A stretch of 64,000 nucleotides of DNA, taken from assembly GCF_001447195.1 (NCBI RefSeq), contig NZ_LFRI01000103.1:35228-99227 (forward strand), in the 5' to 3' direction. The notes under the pieces were generated by a model. It saw nothing but the letters and a program-made list of their open reading frames with translations, ran no database searches and was not told the DNA's origin. This DNA comes from Aquabacterium parvum (GTDB taxonomy: Bacteria; Pseudomonadota; Gammaproteobacteria; Burkholderiales; Burkholderiaceae_C). The position numbers and the translations under genes were made by a program. Below, one piece after another: positions 27,148 to 35,563 of the stretch; position 1 is the stretch's first letter, and each line of letters begins with the position of its first letter.

Positions 27148-28074
27148 TCACGCCTTTTGGGCGGTGAGCTGGGCTTCTTCTTCCTTGTTGCCAGGGATGA
27201 AGCGGCCGATCAGGGTGTCCGTGGCCACGGTCAACATCGTCGCGATCATGAAAAGCATGATCCCGGCGAACCCGTGGACAAAACCCTGGCCAGCCTCGTC
27301 GCCGAAATAGTAAGTGACCAGCACCAGGGTGATGACGCGGATCACGTTGGAGGCAAAGGAAATCGGCAGGATCAGCAGCGCAATCAAGATGTTTCGCTTC
27401 GGGTTGGTGTAGCCCATCATGCTCATGTAGAACACGCCGATGGCTTCCAGGGCGAAGATCGAGTTCAGGCCGGCGCAGGCATCGGCGACCAGGAGTTGGT
27501 ACTGTCCGATGCTCAGGGTTACGCCCGTGCGGCCCATGGGGTAGCCGGCGGCGTGCAGGGCGGCCTCGGCCACAACAGAGACGCCCATTTTCAGGGGCGC
27601 GGTCACCACCATGACCAGGATCTGGGGCAGGGGGATCAGGAAAATGAGGAAGAAAATGGGAAAGGCCATGATCTTGACCCCGCGCCAACCCTTGAGGCTG
27701 AGCAAGATGGCGATCACCAGGGGGATCTGGGAGGAGGCCTCAAATTCCGGAAAGTCCTGTGAGCGGCCGATGACGTAAAAAAACACCGCCACGAGCATGA
27801 ACAGGCTGGCCGGAATGAATTTGTTTTGATCCGGGGCCGCCATGAGGTCTGGCCAACGCTTCCAGACCAGCCAGATGGTCAGGGCCAGCATGACGGGGCC
27901 GTGCCCCTGACCTTCCTGCGACCAGACTTGGGCGTCCAGTTTCATGTACGTCGGGACGTACATCGCCAGCAGGCCGATGGCCAGGGCGATCAGCTCCATG
28001 AGCGGGATGGCGTTGCCTGCTGGCGCGCTGGCGGGCTGCGCGGGGGCTTGGAGCGAAGACGAAGACGTACTCAT
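27148..28074 (-). CDS. xrtB: exosortase B (XrtB)
   Basis: The 308-residue multi-pass membrane protein is an exosortase, the transpeptidase-like enzyme that recognises PEP-CTERM-type sorting signals. The catalytic set is present: Cys200 in VADACAGLNS, Arg246 in FASNVIRVITL and His267 in GQGFVHGFAG. About eight hydrophobic helices begin at residue 25 after a Ser/Ala/Pro-rich head. ATG at 28074 is favoured; a far longer open frame runs antisense through rfbB upstream and is spurious. Its neighbours epsF, epsG, epsI and epsD mark it as the EPS-linked B type. No protein with a PEP-CTERM tail was seen in the window, so its targets must be elsewhere. Confidence 0.94.
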   Translation of the reverse strand: MSTSSSSLQAPAQPASAPAGNAIPLMELIALAIGLLAMYVPTYMKLDAQVWSQEGQGHGPVMLALTIWLVWKRWPDLMAAPDQNKFIPASLFMLVAVFFYVIGRSQDFPEFEASSQIPLVIAILLSLKGWRGVKIMAFPIFFLIFLIPLPQILVMVVTAPLKMGVSVVAEAALHAAGYPMGRTGVTLSIGQYQLLVADACAGLNSIFALEAIGVFYMSMMGYTNPKRNILIALLILPISFASNVIRVITLVLVTYYFGDEAGQGFVHGFAGIMLFMIATMLTVATDTLIGRFIPGNKEEEAQLTAQKA

Positions 28075-28419
28075 GGGTGCACGGGTCGATCGACAGGAGG
28101 CTCGCCTGCTCACCCTGTTCTGCCAAACCGACGAGGGGTCGGGTTGAGGCGGTTGGGCGGTCAGGCAAGAGCTGGTTGGTTGGGGTGGCGCGGGTTGCGA
28201 GAGGTGGGTAGACTGCGTTTCCTCCCGCAAGTTCCTTGGCACACCCCCCTGACTGAGCGTTCCGCGCCCCGTTTCATGGCGGGCCAAGTGTAAAGGGACT
28301 GCGTGACAGCTTGACATGGGAAGCACCCCTGGGTACCGCTCAAGTGAGGTGGGTGCTGGTCTGGTCGGCACGCCTGTCGCACTCGGCCAAGACAGGGCGT
28401 GGTGGCATACTCCGCGCCC
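28075..28419. other. divergent intergenic region between xrtB and rfbB
   Basis: This 345-base gap separates the minus-strand EPS series from the plus-strand rfb operon, so it should carry both promoters. On the plus strand, TTGACA at 28311-28316 is followed 17 bases later by TACCGC at 28334-28339, a weak sigma-70-like pair about 80 bases before rfbB. On the minus strand no convincing promoter was found. A TTGGCACACCCCCCTGA stretch near 28247 resembles only the -24 half of a sigma-54 site, and the -12 GC is absent. No hairpin terminator is seen. Confidence 0.4.
28311..28339 (+). promoter_or_regulatory. possible sigma-70 promoter for rfbBDAC
   Basis: TTGACA at 28311-28316 is a consensus -35 hexamer. 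TACCGC sits 17 bases later at 28334-28339 and is a poor -10 (three of six consensus bases). It is the best candidate for the start of the rfb operon in the divergent region. Moderate to low support. Confidence 0.35.
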
Positions 28420-29493
28420 ATGATCCTGATCACTGGCGGCGCCGGCTTCATCGGCGGAAATTTCGTCCATCACTGGCTGGCGCGCCACGGCGAACAGGCC
28501 GAGCCGGTGGTGGTGTTCGACAAGCTGACCTACGCCGGCAACCCCCACACCATCGCCAACCCATTGAAGTCTGGGCAGGCCACCTTGGTGCAGGCGGACA
28601 TCGCCGACCGCGATGCCGTGCGCGCTGCCTTGGCGCAACACAAGCCGCGAGCCATCCTGCACTTTGCGGCCGAGAGCCACGTCGATCGCTCCATCCACGG
28701 CCCCGGCGAGTTCATCCACACCAACATGGTGGGCACGTTCTGCCTGCTGGAAGAGGTGCGCGCCTACTGGGGCGCCATGAACGAGGCCGACAAGGCCGCC
28801 TTCCGATTCCTGCACGTCAGCACCGACGAGGTCTACGGCTCGCTGGGTGACGCCGATCCGGCTTTCTCGGAAACCACACCCTACGCCCCCAACAGCCCGT
28901 ACTCGGCCAGCAAGGCCGGCAGCGACCACCTGGTGCGGGCTTACCACCACACCTACGGCCTGCCCACGCTGACGACCAACTGCAGCAACAACTACGGGCC
29001 GTATCACTTCCCGGAAAAGCTCATCCCGCTGATGATCCTCAACGCGCTGGAGGGCAAGCCCCTGCCGGTGTACGGCGACGGGCTGAACATCCGCGACTGG
29101 CTGTACGTGCGCGACCACTGTGAGGCCATCTGCCAGGTGCTGGAAAAGGGCACGCTGGGCGAGACCTACAACGTGGGCGGCATCAACGAGATCCGCAACA
29201 TCGACGTGGTGCACACGGTTTGCCGCATCCTCGACGAGCTGCGCCCGCGCGCCGATGGTTCGAAATACGAAAGCCTGATCACCTATGTGAAGGACCGCCC
29301 CGGCCACGACCGCCGTTACGCGATCGACCCGACCAAGATCCAGCGCGACATCGGCTGGCAGCCGGCCGAGACCTTCGCCTCGGGCATCCGCAAGACGGTG
29401 CAATGGTTCCTGGACAACGGCGAGTGGATCGACACCGTGCGCTCGGGTGCCTACCGCGACTGGATCGCGCAGAACTACGCGGAGCGTGCATGA
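28420..29493 (+). CDS. rfbB: dTDP-glucose 4,6-dehydratase
   Basis: The 357-residue extended SDR performs the second step of dTDP-L-rhamnose synthesis. Clear motifs: [16 protein letters not shown] at the N-terminus, [34 protein letters not shown] with Asp-Glu of the active site, [16 protein letters not shown] (Tyr-Lys), [20 protein letters not shown], and [23 protein letters not shown] at 28420 gives the standard [12 protein letters not shown] start; an upstream GTG is less likely. The stop overlaps the rfbD start (ATGA). First gene of rfbBDAC. Strong assignment. Confidence 0.97.
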   Translation: MILITGGAGFIGGNFVHHWLARHGEQAEPVVVFDKLTYAGNPHTIANPLKSGQATLVQADIADRDAVRAALAQHKPRAILHFAAESHVDRSIHGPGEFIHTNMVGTFCLLEEVRAYWGAMNEADKAAFRFLHVSTDEVYGSLGDADPAFSETTPYAPNSPYSASKAGSDHLVRAYHHTYGLPTLTTNCSNNYGPYHFPEKLIPLMILNALEGKPLPVYGDGLNIRDWLYVRDHCEAICQVLEKGTLGETYNVGGINEIRNIDVVHTVCRILDELRPRADGSKYESLITYVKDRPGHDRRYAIDPTKIQRDIGWQPAETFASGIRKTVQWFLDNGEWIDTVRSGAYRDWIAQNYAERA

Positions 29494-30410
29494 AGATCCT
29501 GCTGCTGGGCTGTGGTGGCCAGGTCGGGTGGGAGCTGCGACGCTCGCTGGCGCCCTTGGGTGAGCTGGTGGCACTCGACTTCAACACCCCTGGCCCAGCC
29601 GAGGCGCCCGAGCTGAAGCCCGATTTCACCGACCCGGCACAGGTGGCCGAGATCGTGCGACGCGTGCGGCCTGATGTGATCGTCAACTCGGCGGCCCACA
29701 CGGCCGTCGACAAGGCAGAGGCCGAGCCCGATGTGGCGCGCCTGATCAACGCGACGACGCCGGGCCTGGTGGCGCAAGCCGCAGCCGAGAACGGTGCCTT
29801 GCTGGTGCACTACAGCACCGACTATGTGTTCGATGGCTCGGGCGACGCGCCGCGCGACGAATCGGCACCCACCGCGCCCCTGAACGTGTATGGCCAGACC
29901 AAGCTCGAAGGCGAGCAGTTGGTGCAAGCCAGCGGCTGCCGACACCTGATTTTTCGCACCAGCTGGGTGTATGCGGCGCGCGGTGGCAATTTTGCCAAAA
30001 CCATGCTCAAGCTCGCGGCCGAGCGCGACGCGCTGAAGGTGATCGCCGACCAGCATGGCGCACCCACTGGCGCAGATCTGCTGGCCGACGTCACGGCGCA
30101 TGCCATCCGCAGCGTGAGCCAGCCTGGCGGCGACGCTCGCCTGGGTCTGTACCACCTGGTGGCATCGGGCGAGACCACCTGGCATGCCTATGCCAGCCAC
30201 GTCATCGAATGGGCGCGTGCCAACGGCCTGCCGGTGAAGGTGGCCGCCGACGCGATCGAAGCCGTGCCGACCACGGCTTACCCCACGCCCGCGAAGCGTC
30301 CACACAACTCCCGCCTGGACACCTGCCGGATCCAGGCGGCTTTTGGCTTGAGCCTGCCGCATTGGCAGGTCGGGGTCGATCGCATGCTCACCGAGATTTC
30401 AGGGAAGTGA
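29490..30410 (+). CDS. rfbD: dTDP-4-dehydrorhamnose reductase
   Basis: The 306-residue SDR carries out the last step to dTDP-L-rhamnose. Motifs: [20 protein letters not shown] at the N-terminus (cofactor loop), [53 protein letters not shown] with the catalytic Tyr-Lys, and [20 protein letters not shown]-terminal [17 protein letters not shown] segment is typical. The ATG is at 29490, overlapping the rfbB stop. rfbA starts eight bases downstream of its stop. Assignment firm. Confidence 0.96.
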   Translation: MKILLLGCGGQVGWELRRSLAPLGELVALDFNTPGPAEAPELKPDFTDPAQVAEIVRRVRPDVIVNSAAHTAVDKAEAEPDVARLINATTPGLVAQAAAENGALLVHYSTDYVFDGSGDAPRDESAPTAPLNVYGQTKLEGEQLVQASGCRHLIFRTSWVYAARGGNFAKTMLKLAAERDALKVIADQHGAPTGADLLADVTAHAIRSVSQPGGDARLGLYHLVASGETTWHAYASHVIEWARANGLPVKVAADAIEAVPTTAYPTPAKRPHNSRLDTCRIQAAFGLSLPHWQVGVDRMLTEISGK

Positions 30411-30418
30411 TCTCCACC

Positions 30419-31300
30419 ATGAAGCGCAAAGGCATCATCCTGGCCGGGGGCTCCGGCACCCGGCTGCACCCGGCCACGCTGGCCATCAGCAAGCAACTGC
30501 TGCCGGTGTACGACAAGCCGATGGTCTATTACCCGCTGAGCACGCTGATGCTGGCCGGCATCCGTGACATCCTGCTGATCAGCACCCCGCAGGACACGCC
30601 GCGCTTTCAGGCGCTGCTGGGCGACGGCAGCCAGTGGGGCGTGAACATCAGCTATTGCGTGCAACCCAGCCCGGACGGGCTGGCGCAGGCCTTCGTGCTG
30701 GGCCGCGATTTCGTGGGCAACGACCCCAGCGCGCTGGTGCTGGGCGACAACATCTATTACGGCCACAACCTGCAGGGCCTGTTGCACAACGCTGCCAACC
30801 GCGATGTCGGCGCCAGCGTGTTCGCCTACCACGTGCAGGATCCGGAGCGCTACGGCGTGGTGGCCTTCGATGCCGACAAGCGTGCTCTGTCGATCGAAGA
30901 AAAGCCGGCTTCGCCCAAGAGCAACTACGCGGTCACGGGCCTGTACTTCTACGACAACCAGGTGTGCGACATCGCTGCGTCGATCAAGCCGAGCGCCCGG
31001 GGCGAATACGAGATCACCGATGTCAACGCGATCTACCTGCAGCAAGGTCAGCTCAGCGTCGAGATCATGGGCCGGGGCTATGCCTGGCTCGACACCGGCA
31101 CCCACGACAGCCTGCTTGAAGCCAGTCAGTTCATCGCCACGCTGGAAAAGCGCCAGGGCCTGAAGGTGGCCTGCATCGAAGAGATCGCTTACCGCTCGGG
31201 CTGGATCACCGCCGAGCAGGTCGAAAAACTCGCTCAACCCATGCTCAAGAACGGCTACGGCCAGTACCTGCGCAAGGTGCTGCAAGACCAGGTCTGGTGA
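30419..31300 (+). CDS. rfbA: glucose-1-phosphate thymidylyltransferase
   Basis: The 293-residue enzyme makes dTDP-glucose, the first intermediate to dTDP-rhamnose. The signature is [20 protein letters not shown] with the catalytic Lys/Arg, then [19 protein letters not shown]. Later come [13 protein letters not shown] and the product-site [19 protein letters not shown]. Length matches RmlA short form. It is in the order B-D-A-C with gaps of at most eight bases, so a single transcript is likely. ATG at 30419 gives [11 protein letters not shown]. Confidence 0.97.
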   Translation: MKRKGIILAGGSGTRLHPATLAISKQLLPVYDKPMVYYPLSTLMLAGIRDILLISTPQDTPRFQALLGDGSQWGVNISYCVQPSPDGLAQAFVLGRDFVGNDPSALVLGDNIYYGHNLQGLLHNAANRDVGASVFAYHVQDPERYGVVAFDADKRALSIEEKPASPKSNYAVTGLYFYDNQVCDIAASIKPSARGEYEITDVNAIYLQQGQLSVEIMGRGYAWLDTGTHDSLLEASQFIATLEKRQGLKVACIEEIAYRSGWITAEQVEKLAQPMLKNGYGQYLRKVLQDQVW

Positions 31301-31304
31301 CCCC

Positions 31305-31898
31305 ATGAAATTCATCCCCACCGCCATCCCCGACGTCGTCGTCATCGAGCCTGCTGTTTTCGGTGACGACCGGGGCTGGTTCATGGAGAGCTTCAACGAA
31401 GCCAAGTTCCACCATGGGCTGGCCGAGCTCGGCCTGCCCAAACCGCGCCCATTCGTGCAGGACAACCACTCCTGCAGCAAGGCAGGTGTGTTGCGTGGCC
31501 TGCATTACCAGCTACCGCCGCATCCGCAGGGCAAGCTGGTGCGCGTGAGCAAAGGCGCGGCCTTTGACGTGGCGGTGGACATCCGGCGGGGCTCGCCGAC
31601 GTTCGGCAAGTGGGTGGGCGTCGAGTTGACCGCGGCCAATCACCGTCAACTCTGGATCCCCGAAGGTTTTGCCCACGGCTTCATGTCTTTGGAAGACGAC
31701 ACCCACTTCCTCTACAAGACGACGGATGTCTACGCTCGCGACTGCGAACGCAGCATCCGCTGGGACGACGCCGACATCGGCATCCAATGGCCGGCGGTGG
31801 CGGGCGCGAGCCCTGGGTTGGCGCCCAAGGATGCGCAGGCCCCGTGGATGCGCGACGCCGACCTGTTCACATTCGGCGCCACACTCAGCGCCAGCTGA
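31305..31898 (+). CDS. rfbC: dTDP-4-dehydrorhamnose 3,5-epimerase
   Basis: The 197-residue cupin-fold epimerase inverts C3 and C5 of the keto-sugar. Motifs: PDVVVIEPAVFGDDRGWFME, QDNHSCSKAGVLRGLHYQL with the catalytic His, DVAVDIRRGSPTFGKWVG, and IPEGFAHGFMSLEDDTHFLY. Length fits RmlC. The stop at 31898 lies 17 bases from the end of the convergent AGE-epimerase gene, so the two transcripts meet here without an obvious terminator. Last gene of rfbBDAC. Firm. Confidence 0.96.
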   Translation: MKFIPTAIPDVVVIEPAVFGDDRGWFMESFNEAKFHHGLAELGLPKPRPFVQDNHSCSKAGVLRGLHYQLPPHPQGKLVRVSKGAAFDVAVDIRRGSPTFGKWVGVELTAANHRQLWIPEGFAHGFMSLEDDTHFLYKTTDVYARDCERSIRWDDADIGIQWPAVAGASPGLAPKDAQAPWMRDADLFTFGATLSAS

Positions 31899-31915
31899 AC
31901 GCCAGCCCTGCGAGT

Positions 31916-33127
31916 TCAGCGGCCGAGTTGGCAGGCTGTCTCCAGGGCATAGACGATGTGATAAAGGCTGCTGGCCCGGGTGTCCTGGGTTTGCCAGTGG
32001 CCCTGTGCGTCCAGTGATTCGTGCCAGGCACCTGGCACAGGGTGCGCCAGGTAGCGCAGCAGGGTGCGGGTCGCCGCCGTGGCTCGGGACAGGGCATTCG
32101 CGGCCTCGACGTGATCCAAGGCCTGATTGGCCAACTCCGCGCGGGTGACCCAGGCTTTGATGCGCTCGGTCTGCGGCCAGAGCTTGGCGTGGGCATCGCG
32201 CCAGCGGCCGTCGGTGCCCAAGGTGTTGATGGCCACGCCGCGCTGCGGGTCCACGCCGAGTTGCTCGCCCAGGTCGATCATCCGCCCGGCGGCTGCCATG
32301 GCTTCGTTCCTGCGGCGGTGCTCGGGGCGGGCCATGGCCCATTGCATCAGCAGCCAGCCCCATTCAAATTGGTGACCTGGTTCGGCTTCCGTGCCGCGCT
32401 CGCCTGGCAAGGGGCGCCAGTCCAGGTCGAACCACTCGGTGACCAGCCCGCTGGGGGCATCCAGCAGGTGATCCAGCGCCAGCGTCGTCACCTCGTCGGC
32501 CAGCATTGCCCAGGTCTGCGTGTTGCCCTCGCAGGCCCGGTGCCAGGCCAGCGCCGCTTCGAGCAGGTGCATGTGGGGGTTGGCGCGCAGCGGAGCTTGC
32601 GGTGGCTGGCTTTCATGGAAGCCGCCCAGGGCATGCTGCCACCCCTCCCGCATGCGCTGCAGGGTGGACAGCGCGATGTCGGGCAGGTGAGCGAAGGCCG
32701 CGCGATCGCTTTCGTGCACGGCGGCGAGTGCGAACAGTGCGAAGGCCTGCTCGTAGAGGTCGAAGTGGGCGTCGCGTTCGCCGCAGTGGACGTCGAACGA
32801 CGTCGCAAAGGTGCCGTCCGGGTTGCGCAGCCGGTTCAGCAGGAAGTCCAGGCCGTGCGCCAACAGGTCCTGGGTGTCAGCTTCCCAGCCCAGCCGTTTG
32901 GCGGTGGCGCAGACGTAGAGCTGGCGTGCCACCACGCGCGTGCGGCGTGGTTCTTCGACCGGGTGTCCCTGGGCGTCGAGCTTTTCGAAGAAACCGCCGC
33001 GCTGGCGGTCCACGCCTTGGGTGCGCCACAAGGGGAAGGCTTGGGTCAGGAACCAGTCCTGCCAGGTGGCTCGCGTTCGCTCCCAGTCGGCGTCTCTGGG
33101 CAGGGTGGGGGGCGCGTGAACATCCAT
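31916..33127 (-). CDS. AGE-family epimerase/isomerase (N-acylglucosamine 2-epimerase-like)
   Basis: The 403-residue (alpha/alpha)6-barrel protein is of the AGE family, which covers N-acylglucosamine 2-epimerases, mannose isomerases and sugar-phosphate isomerases. Seen: early QGVDRQRGGFFEKLDAQGHP, then RTRVVARQLYVCATAKRLGW, mid FDVHCGERDAHFDLYEQAFA and the family-type active-site helix GHQFEWGWLLMQWA with His, Glu and Trp. ATG at 33127 gives a typical N-terminus, although the frame stays open far upstream. It sits alone on the minus strand between rfbC and a WecG-type transferase, implying a role in sugar supply for the EPS, perhaps mannose for GDP-mannose. Substrate cannot be read from sequence. 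Confidence 0.85.
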   Translation of the reverse strand: MDVHAPPTLPRDADWERTRATWQDWFLTQAFPLWRTQGVDRQRGGFFEKLDAQGHPVEEPRRTRVVARQLYVCATAKRLGWEADTQDLLAHGLDFLLNRLRNPDGTFATSFDVHCGERDAHFDLYEQAFALFALAAVHESDRAAFAHLPDIALSTLQRMREGWQHALGGFHESQPPQAPLRANPHMHLLEAALAWHRACEGNTQTWAMLADEVTTLALDHLLDAPSGLVTEWFDLDWRPLPGERGTEAEPGHQFEWGWLLMQWAMARPEHRRRNEAMAAAGRMIDLGEQLGVDPQRGVAINTLGTDGRWRDAHAKLWPQTERIKAWVTRAELANQALDHVEAANALSRATAATRTLLRYLAHPVPGAWHESLDAQGHWQTQDTRASSLYHIVYALETACQLGR

Positions 33128-33202
33128 GGGGCATGCCCGGTCAGGTCGATGAGGCGAGAGTCTATCGGGCGCTGGTACGCCAAGAGGCGGGGCGTTGCAA
33201 AC

Positions 33203-33228
33203 AAAAACGGCCGCAGGGTGTGCGGCCG
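33203..33228 (-). terminator. rho-independent terminator downstream of the WecG-type gene
   Basis: Stem CGGCCGCA at 33208-33215 pairs with TGCGGCCG at 33221-33228 around a five-base loop. On the minus strand the hairpin is followed by a T run (A run at 33203-33207 on the plus strand). Placed 34 bases downstream of the WecG-type stop, it should end that transcript before the AGE gene. Confidence 0.8.
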
Positions 33229-33261
33229 GACAAACAGCGGGTGTTGACGATGCAGGCGGTG

Positions 33262-34083
33262 TCAGCGCGGGTCGTCGTGGCGCGAGGGCGGTGCACCCAG
33301 CAGCATGCTGTGCAACACCCGCGCGAAGAAAACCGCTTGGGTCGCCAAGCGCAGACGCAGCCCATTCAGGGACGAAGGGCGTGCGAAGGTCTGCTGTGCT
33401 GTCCCGAAGCCGGGCCCCAGGCCGACCATCACGGCGCGCACTTGCGATCGATGGGCTTGCATCCAATTCGCCTGCTCGGTGTGAGCCAGGCCAACGAAAA
33501 CAACCGTTGCGCCCGTGGACGCGATCTGGTGTGCCAGGGCCAGGTCCTGTGCTGGCGTGAGGGCTTGGGTCGCGCCAGGCGTGCCTGTGATCTGGAGCTT
33601 GGGAAAGGCCGATTGAGCGCTGCTGATCAGTTGATCGAGCGATGCCTGCGTGCCGCCGTGCAAGTGAACGGCCTGGCCTGCCTGCTCGGCCAGGCGCATG
33701 TGGTGCCACATGAGCTCGCGGGCAGGCAGGGCTCGCTGTCGCCGCTGGCCTTCTCTGCGCATGCCCCAGGCCACGCTGGCATCGCCAGGCAAGGTCAGGT
33801 CTGCCTGGGCAAGCGCGTTGTGCAGCGCGGGGTCCCGTGTTGCTTGCACCAGGTGGGCCATGTCGCACAGGGTCACGATGCGCGACTGGTGGCGACTCCC
33901 CCAGGTGAGGATGCGTTGTGCAGCACCGTCCAGGTCCATGGCGTCCATGTAGGTGTCGAGCAGCAGTGTTCCCTGGCGCAGGAAGCGGTGGCGGGGCGGC
34001 GTCGTCGCCTGTGGAGCGGGCCGTTGCTCATTCGCTCTCCAGGACACCGCGGGGTAGCCAAAATGGGGATCGGGGTGACGCAT
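33262..34083 (-). CDS. WecG/TagA/CpsF-family glycosyltransferase
   Basis: The 273-residue GT26 enzyme has the family core: LLDTYMDAMDLDGAAQRIL near the start, TLCDMAHLVQATRDPALHNA, LPGDASVAWGMRREGQ (a variant of the PDG-containing motif), then VHLHGGTQASLDQLI and VVFVGLAHTEQANWM, VMVGLGPGFGTAQQTFARP. The family transfers ManNAcA, ManNAc or glucosyl-type sugars to a lipid-linked acceptor. It is flanked by terminators on both sides, so it is transcribed alone. In EPS clusters it often acts as an early transferase. Sugar identity unknown. Confidence 0.9.
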   Translation of the reverse strand: MRHPDPHFGYPAVSWRANEQRPAPQATTPPRHRFLRQGTLLLDTYMDAMDLDGAAQRILTWGSRHQSRIVTLCDMAHLVQATRDPALHNALAQADLTLPGDASVAWGMRREGQRRQRALPARELMWHHMRLAEQAGQAVHLHGGTQASLDQLISSAQSAFPKLQITGTPGATQALTPAQDLALAHQIASTGATVVFVGLAHTEQANWMQAHRSQVRAVMVGLGPGFGTAQQTFARPSSLNGLRLRLATQAVFFARVLHSMLLGAPPSRHDDPR

Positions 34084-34280
34084 GCTGCTTCCTTGTCGGG
34101 GCGGGCTGCGGGTTCGGCCATGGCGGCCGTGCTCCGTTGCCTGAAATTCTAGGAAGCGCGTGGTGGGTGGCCGGTTGAGGGAAACCCTCCGCCAGGCGTC
34201 GGATCACCCGGTGCTTGTGATGGATGTCTCGTCTGGGCGCAAGCCAGCTTGCTGGTTTGCCCGAACGCAGCGGGACCTCC

Positions 34281-34306
34281 CAAAAAAAAGCGCCCGCATG
34301 GGCGCT
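34281..34306 (-). terminator. rho-independent terminator downstream of epsD
   Basis: Stem AGCGCCC (34289-34295) with a GCAT loop pairs with GGGCGCT (34300-34306). On the minus strand it is followed by an eight-T run (A8 at 34282-34289 on the plus strand). It lies about 90 bases past the epsD stop and is a textbook intrinsic terminator. Confidence 0.88.
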
Positions 34307-34395
34307 TGTGTGGGAGCGGCTGTGCCAAGTCCGAGCACAGCCGCCGAACCCAAGGTGGGCGAGCCCGGTCGGCGACCGTCGGGCTCACAGCGGGT

Positions 34396-35412
34396 TCACT
34401 TCAGGCCGGACAGGCCCTTGGACAGGGCTTCTGCGTCAACGCTGGTGCTGGCTGCAGCGTCAGCGGGAGGTGCTGCCACGGAGGGCGTAGAGGCCACGCC
34501 ACCGTCGGCGCTCGATGCTGCTGCGGCGCCCGAGGCCGGCTTCTCGGCGAACTTGCCCAGGTATTCGATCTTGGCCGCTTCGCGCATGGCCTTGACTTCC
34601 TTTTGAGCGAACTGACGGCGGCGTTCGGCGGTCAGGAACTGCTCGATGGCTGGCTTGGCTTGCTCGAACGACACCGGTTGAGCACGGCTGGCCATGACCA
34701 GGATGGCCTTGAAGCCGTCCTTGGCGGTGATGAAAAGCGACTCGCCATCGTTGACCTTGGCGAGCTGATCCACGATGGCCAGGGGCAGGCCTTCGGCAGC
34801 TTGGGTGACTTGCTGGGTCGTGAACTTCAGGCCGGAGACCTTGAGCACCTCGCCGTACTCGGCCGGGGTGCGTGCCTTTTTCAGCAGCTCGATGGTGGCC
34901 TTGGTTTGCTCGGGCGTGGCGGGGATGGTGAACTCTTGCAGGGCGTAGAGCTTGCGCTGCGAGAACAGGGCTGGCTTTTCGTCGAAGTACTTGCGGATTT
35001 CATCGCCGCCCGGGGTGCCTGCGCCAGCAACGGCGGCGCGCTCGATGTAGGTGCGAGCCAGGATGTTGCGACGGGTGGCTTCGAGCAGCTGCATGACCTG
35101 CGGGTCGCGGTCGAGCTTTTGCTCTTCGGCCTTGGACACGGCCAATTGCTGGTCGATCAGGCCTTCAAGGATGTTGCGACCAGCGGCGTCGGCTTGCTCG
35201 GGACGAAGGCCTTGCTGGCGCTCCAGCACCTGGTTGATCTGGTGGACGGTGATCTCCGAGCCGTTCACGCGGGCAGCGGCCTGGGTGGCCTTGCCTTCGG
35301 ACGAGCCCTTGTCGCCGCAGCCGGTGGCCAGGACGGCGGCCAGGACGACGGGCAGCAGGGCCATCATGCGGATGGCGCGCGGTTGAGCGGAAGCGTGCAG
35401 GCGGTGTTGCAT
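34396..35412 (-). CDS. epsD: EpsD-family peptidyl-prolyl cis-trans isomerase lipoprotein
   Basis: The 338-residue protein is an exported lipoprotein. Hydrophobic signal ending VVLAAVLATGCGDKG gives a lipobox ATGC with Cys about residue 33. After it come VNGSEITVHQINQVLERQQG and LEGLIDQQLAVSKAEEQKLD, as in SurA-N/EpsD proteins. A parvulin-like domain occupies the middle (KLYALQEFTIPATPEQTKAT, LAKVNDGESLFITAKDGF). The end is Ala/Ser-rich and poorly conserved. It likely helps fold secreted EPS-pathway or outer-membrane proteins. The start may instead be at the inner MMALLPVV ATG. It is on the minus strand, with a terminator downstream and the rhombosortase-like gene upstream. Confidence 0.88.
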   Translation of the reverse strand: MQHRLHASAQPRAIRMMALLPVVLAAVLATGCGDKGSSEGKATQAAARVNGSEITVHQINQVLERQQGLRPEQADAAGRNILEGLIDQQLAVSKAEEQKLDRDPQVMQLLEATRRNILARTYIERAAVAGAGTPGGDEIRKYFDEKPALFSQRKLYALQEFTIPATPEQTKATIELLKKARTPAEYGEVLKVSGLKFTTQQVTQAAEGLPLAIVDQLAKVNDGESLFITAKDGFKAILVMASRAQPVSFEQAKPAIEQFLTAERRRQFAQKEVKAMREAAKIEYLGKFAEKPASGAAAASSADGGVASTPSVAAPPADAAASTSVDAEALSKGLSGLK

Positions 35413-35563
35413 GGTCTGAAGGTTGGGTTGTGTGGTTCTCGGGCCTGGCCATGGAAGTGTGCGCAGGCGTCAGTGCAAGATCGGGTACAGACAGCGAAGT
35501 TCCCTGGTCGGTGGTGCAAACCGCTCAAACAGGTGGGTCAACCGTGAGGTTTGTCACCTTCTG

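Noticed and set aside
28240..28262. Sigma-54 promoter near xrtB (TTGGCACACC...)
   Set aside because: GG is followed ten bases later by TG rather than GC, so the -12 element is missing.
27148..29574. An 808-codon minus-strand open frame
   Set aside because: Its N-terminal 500 codons are antisense to rfbB. Only the part from 28074 carries exosortase motifs.
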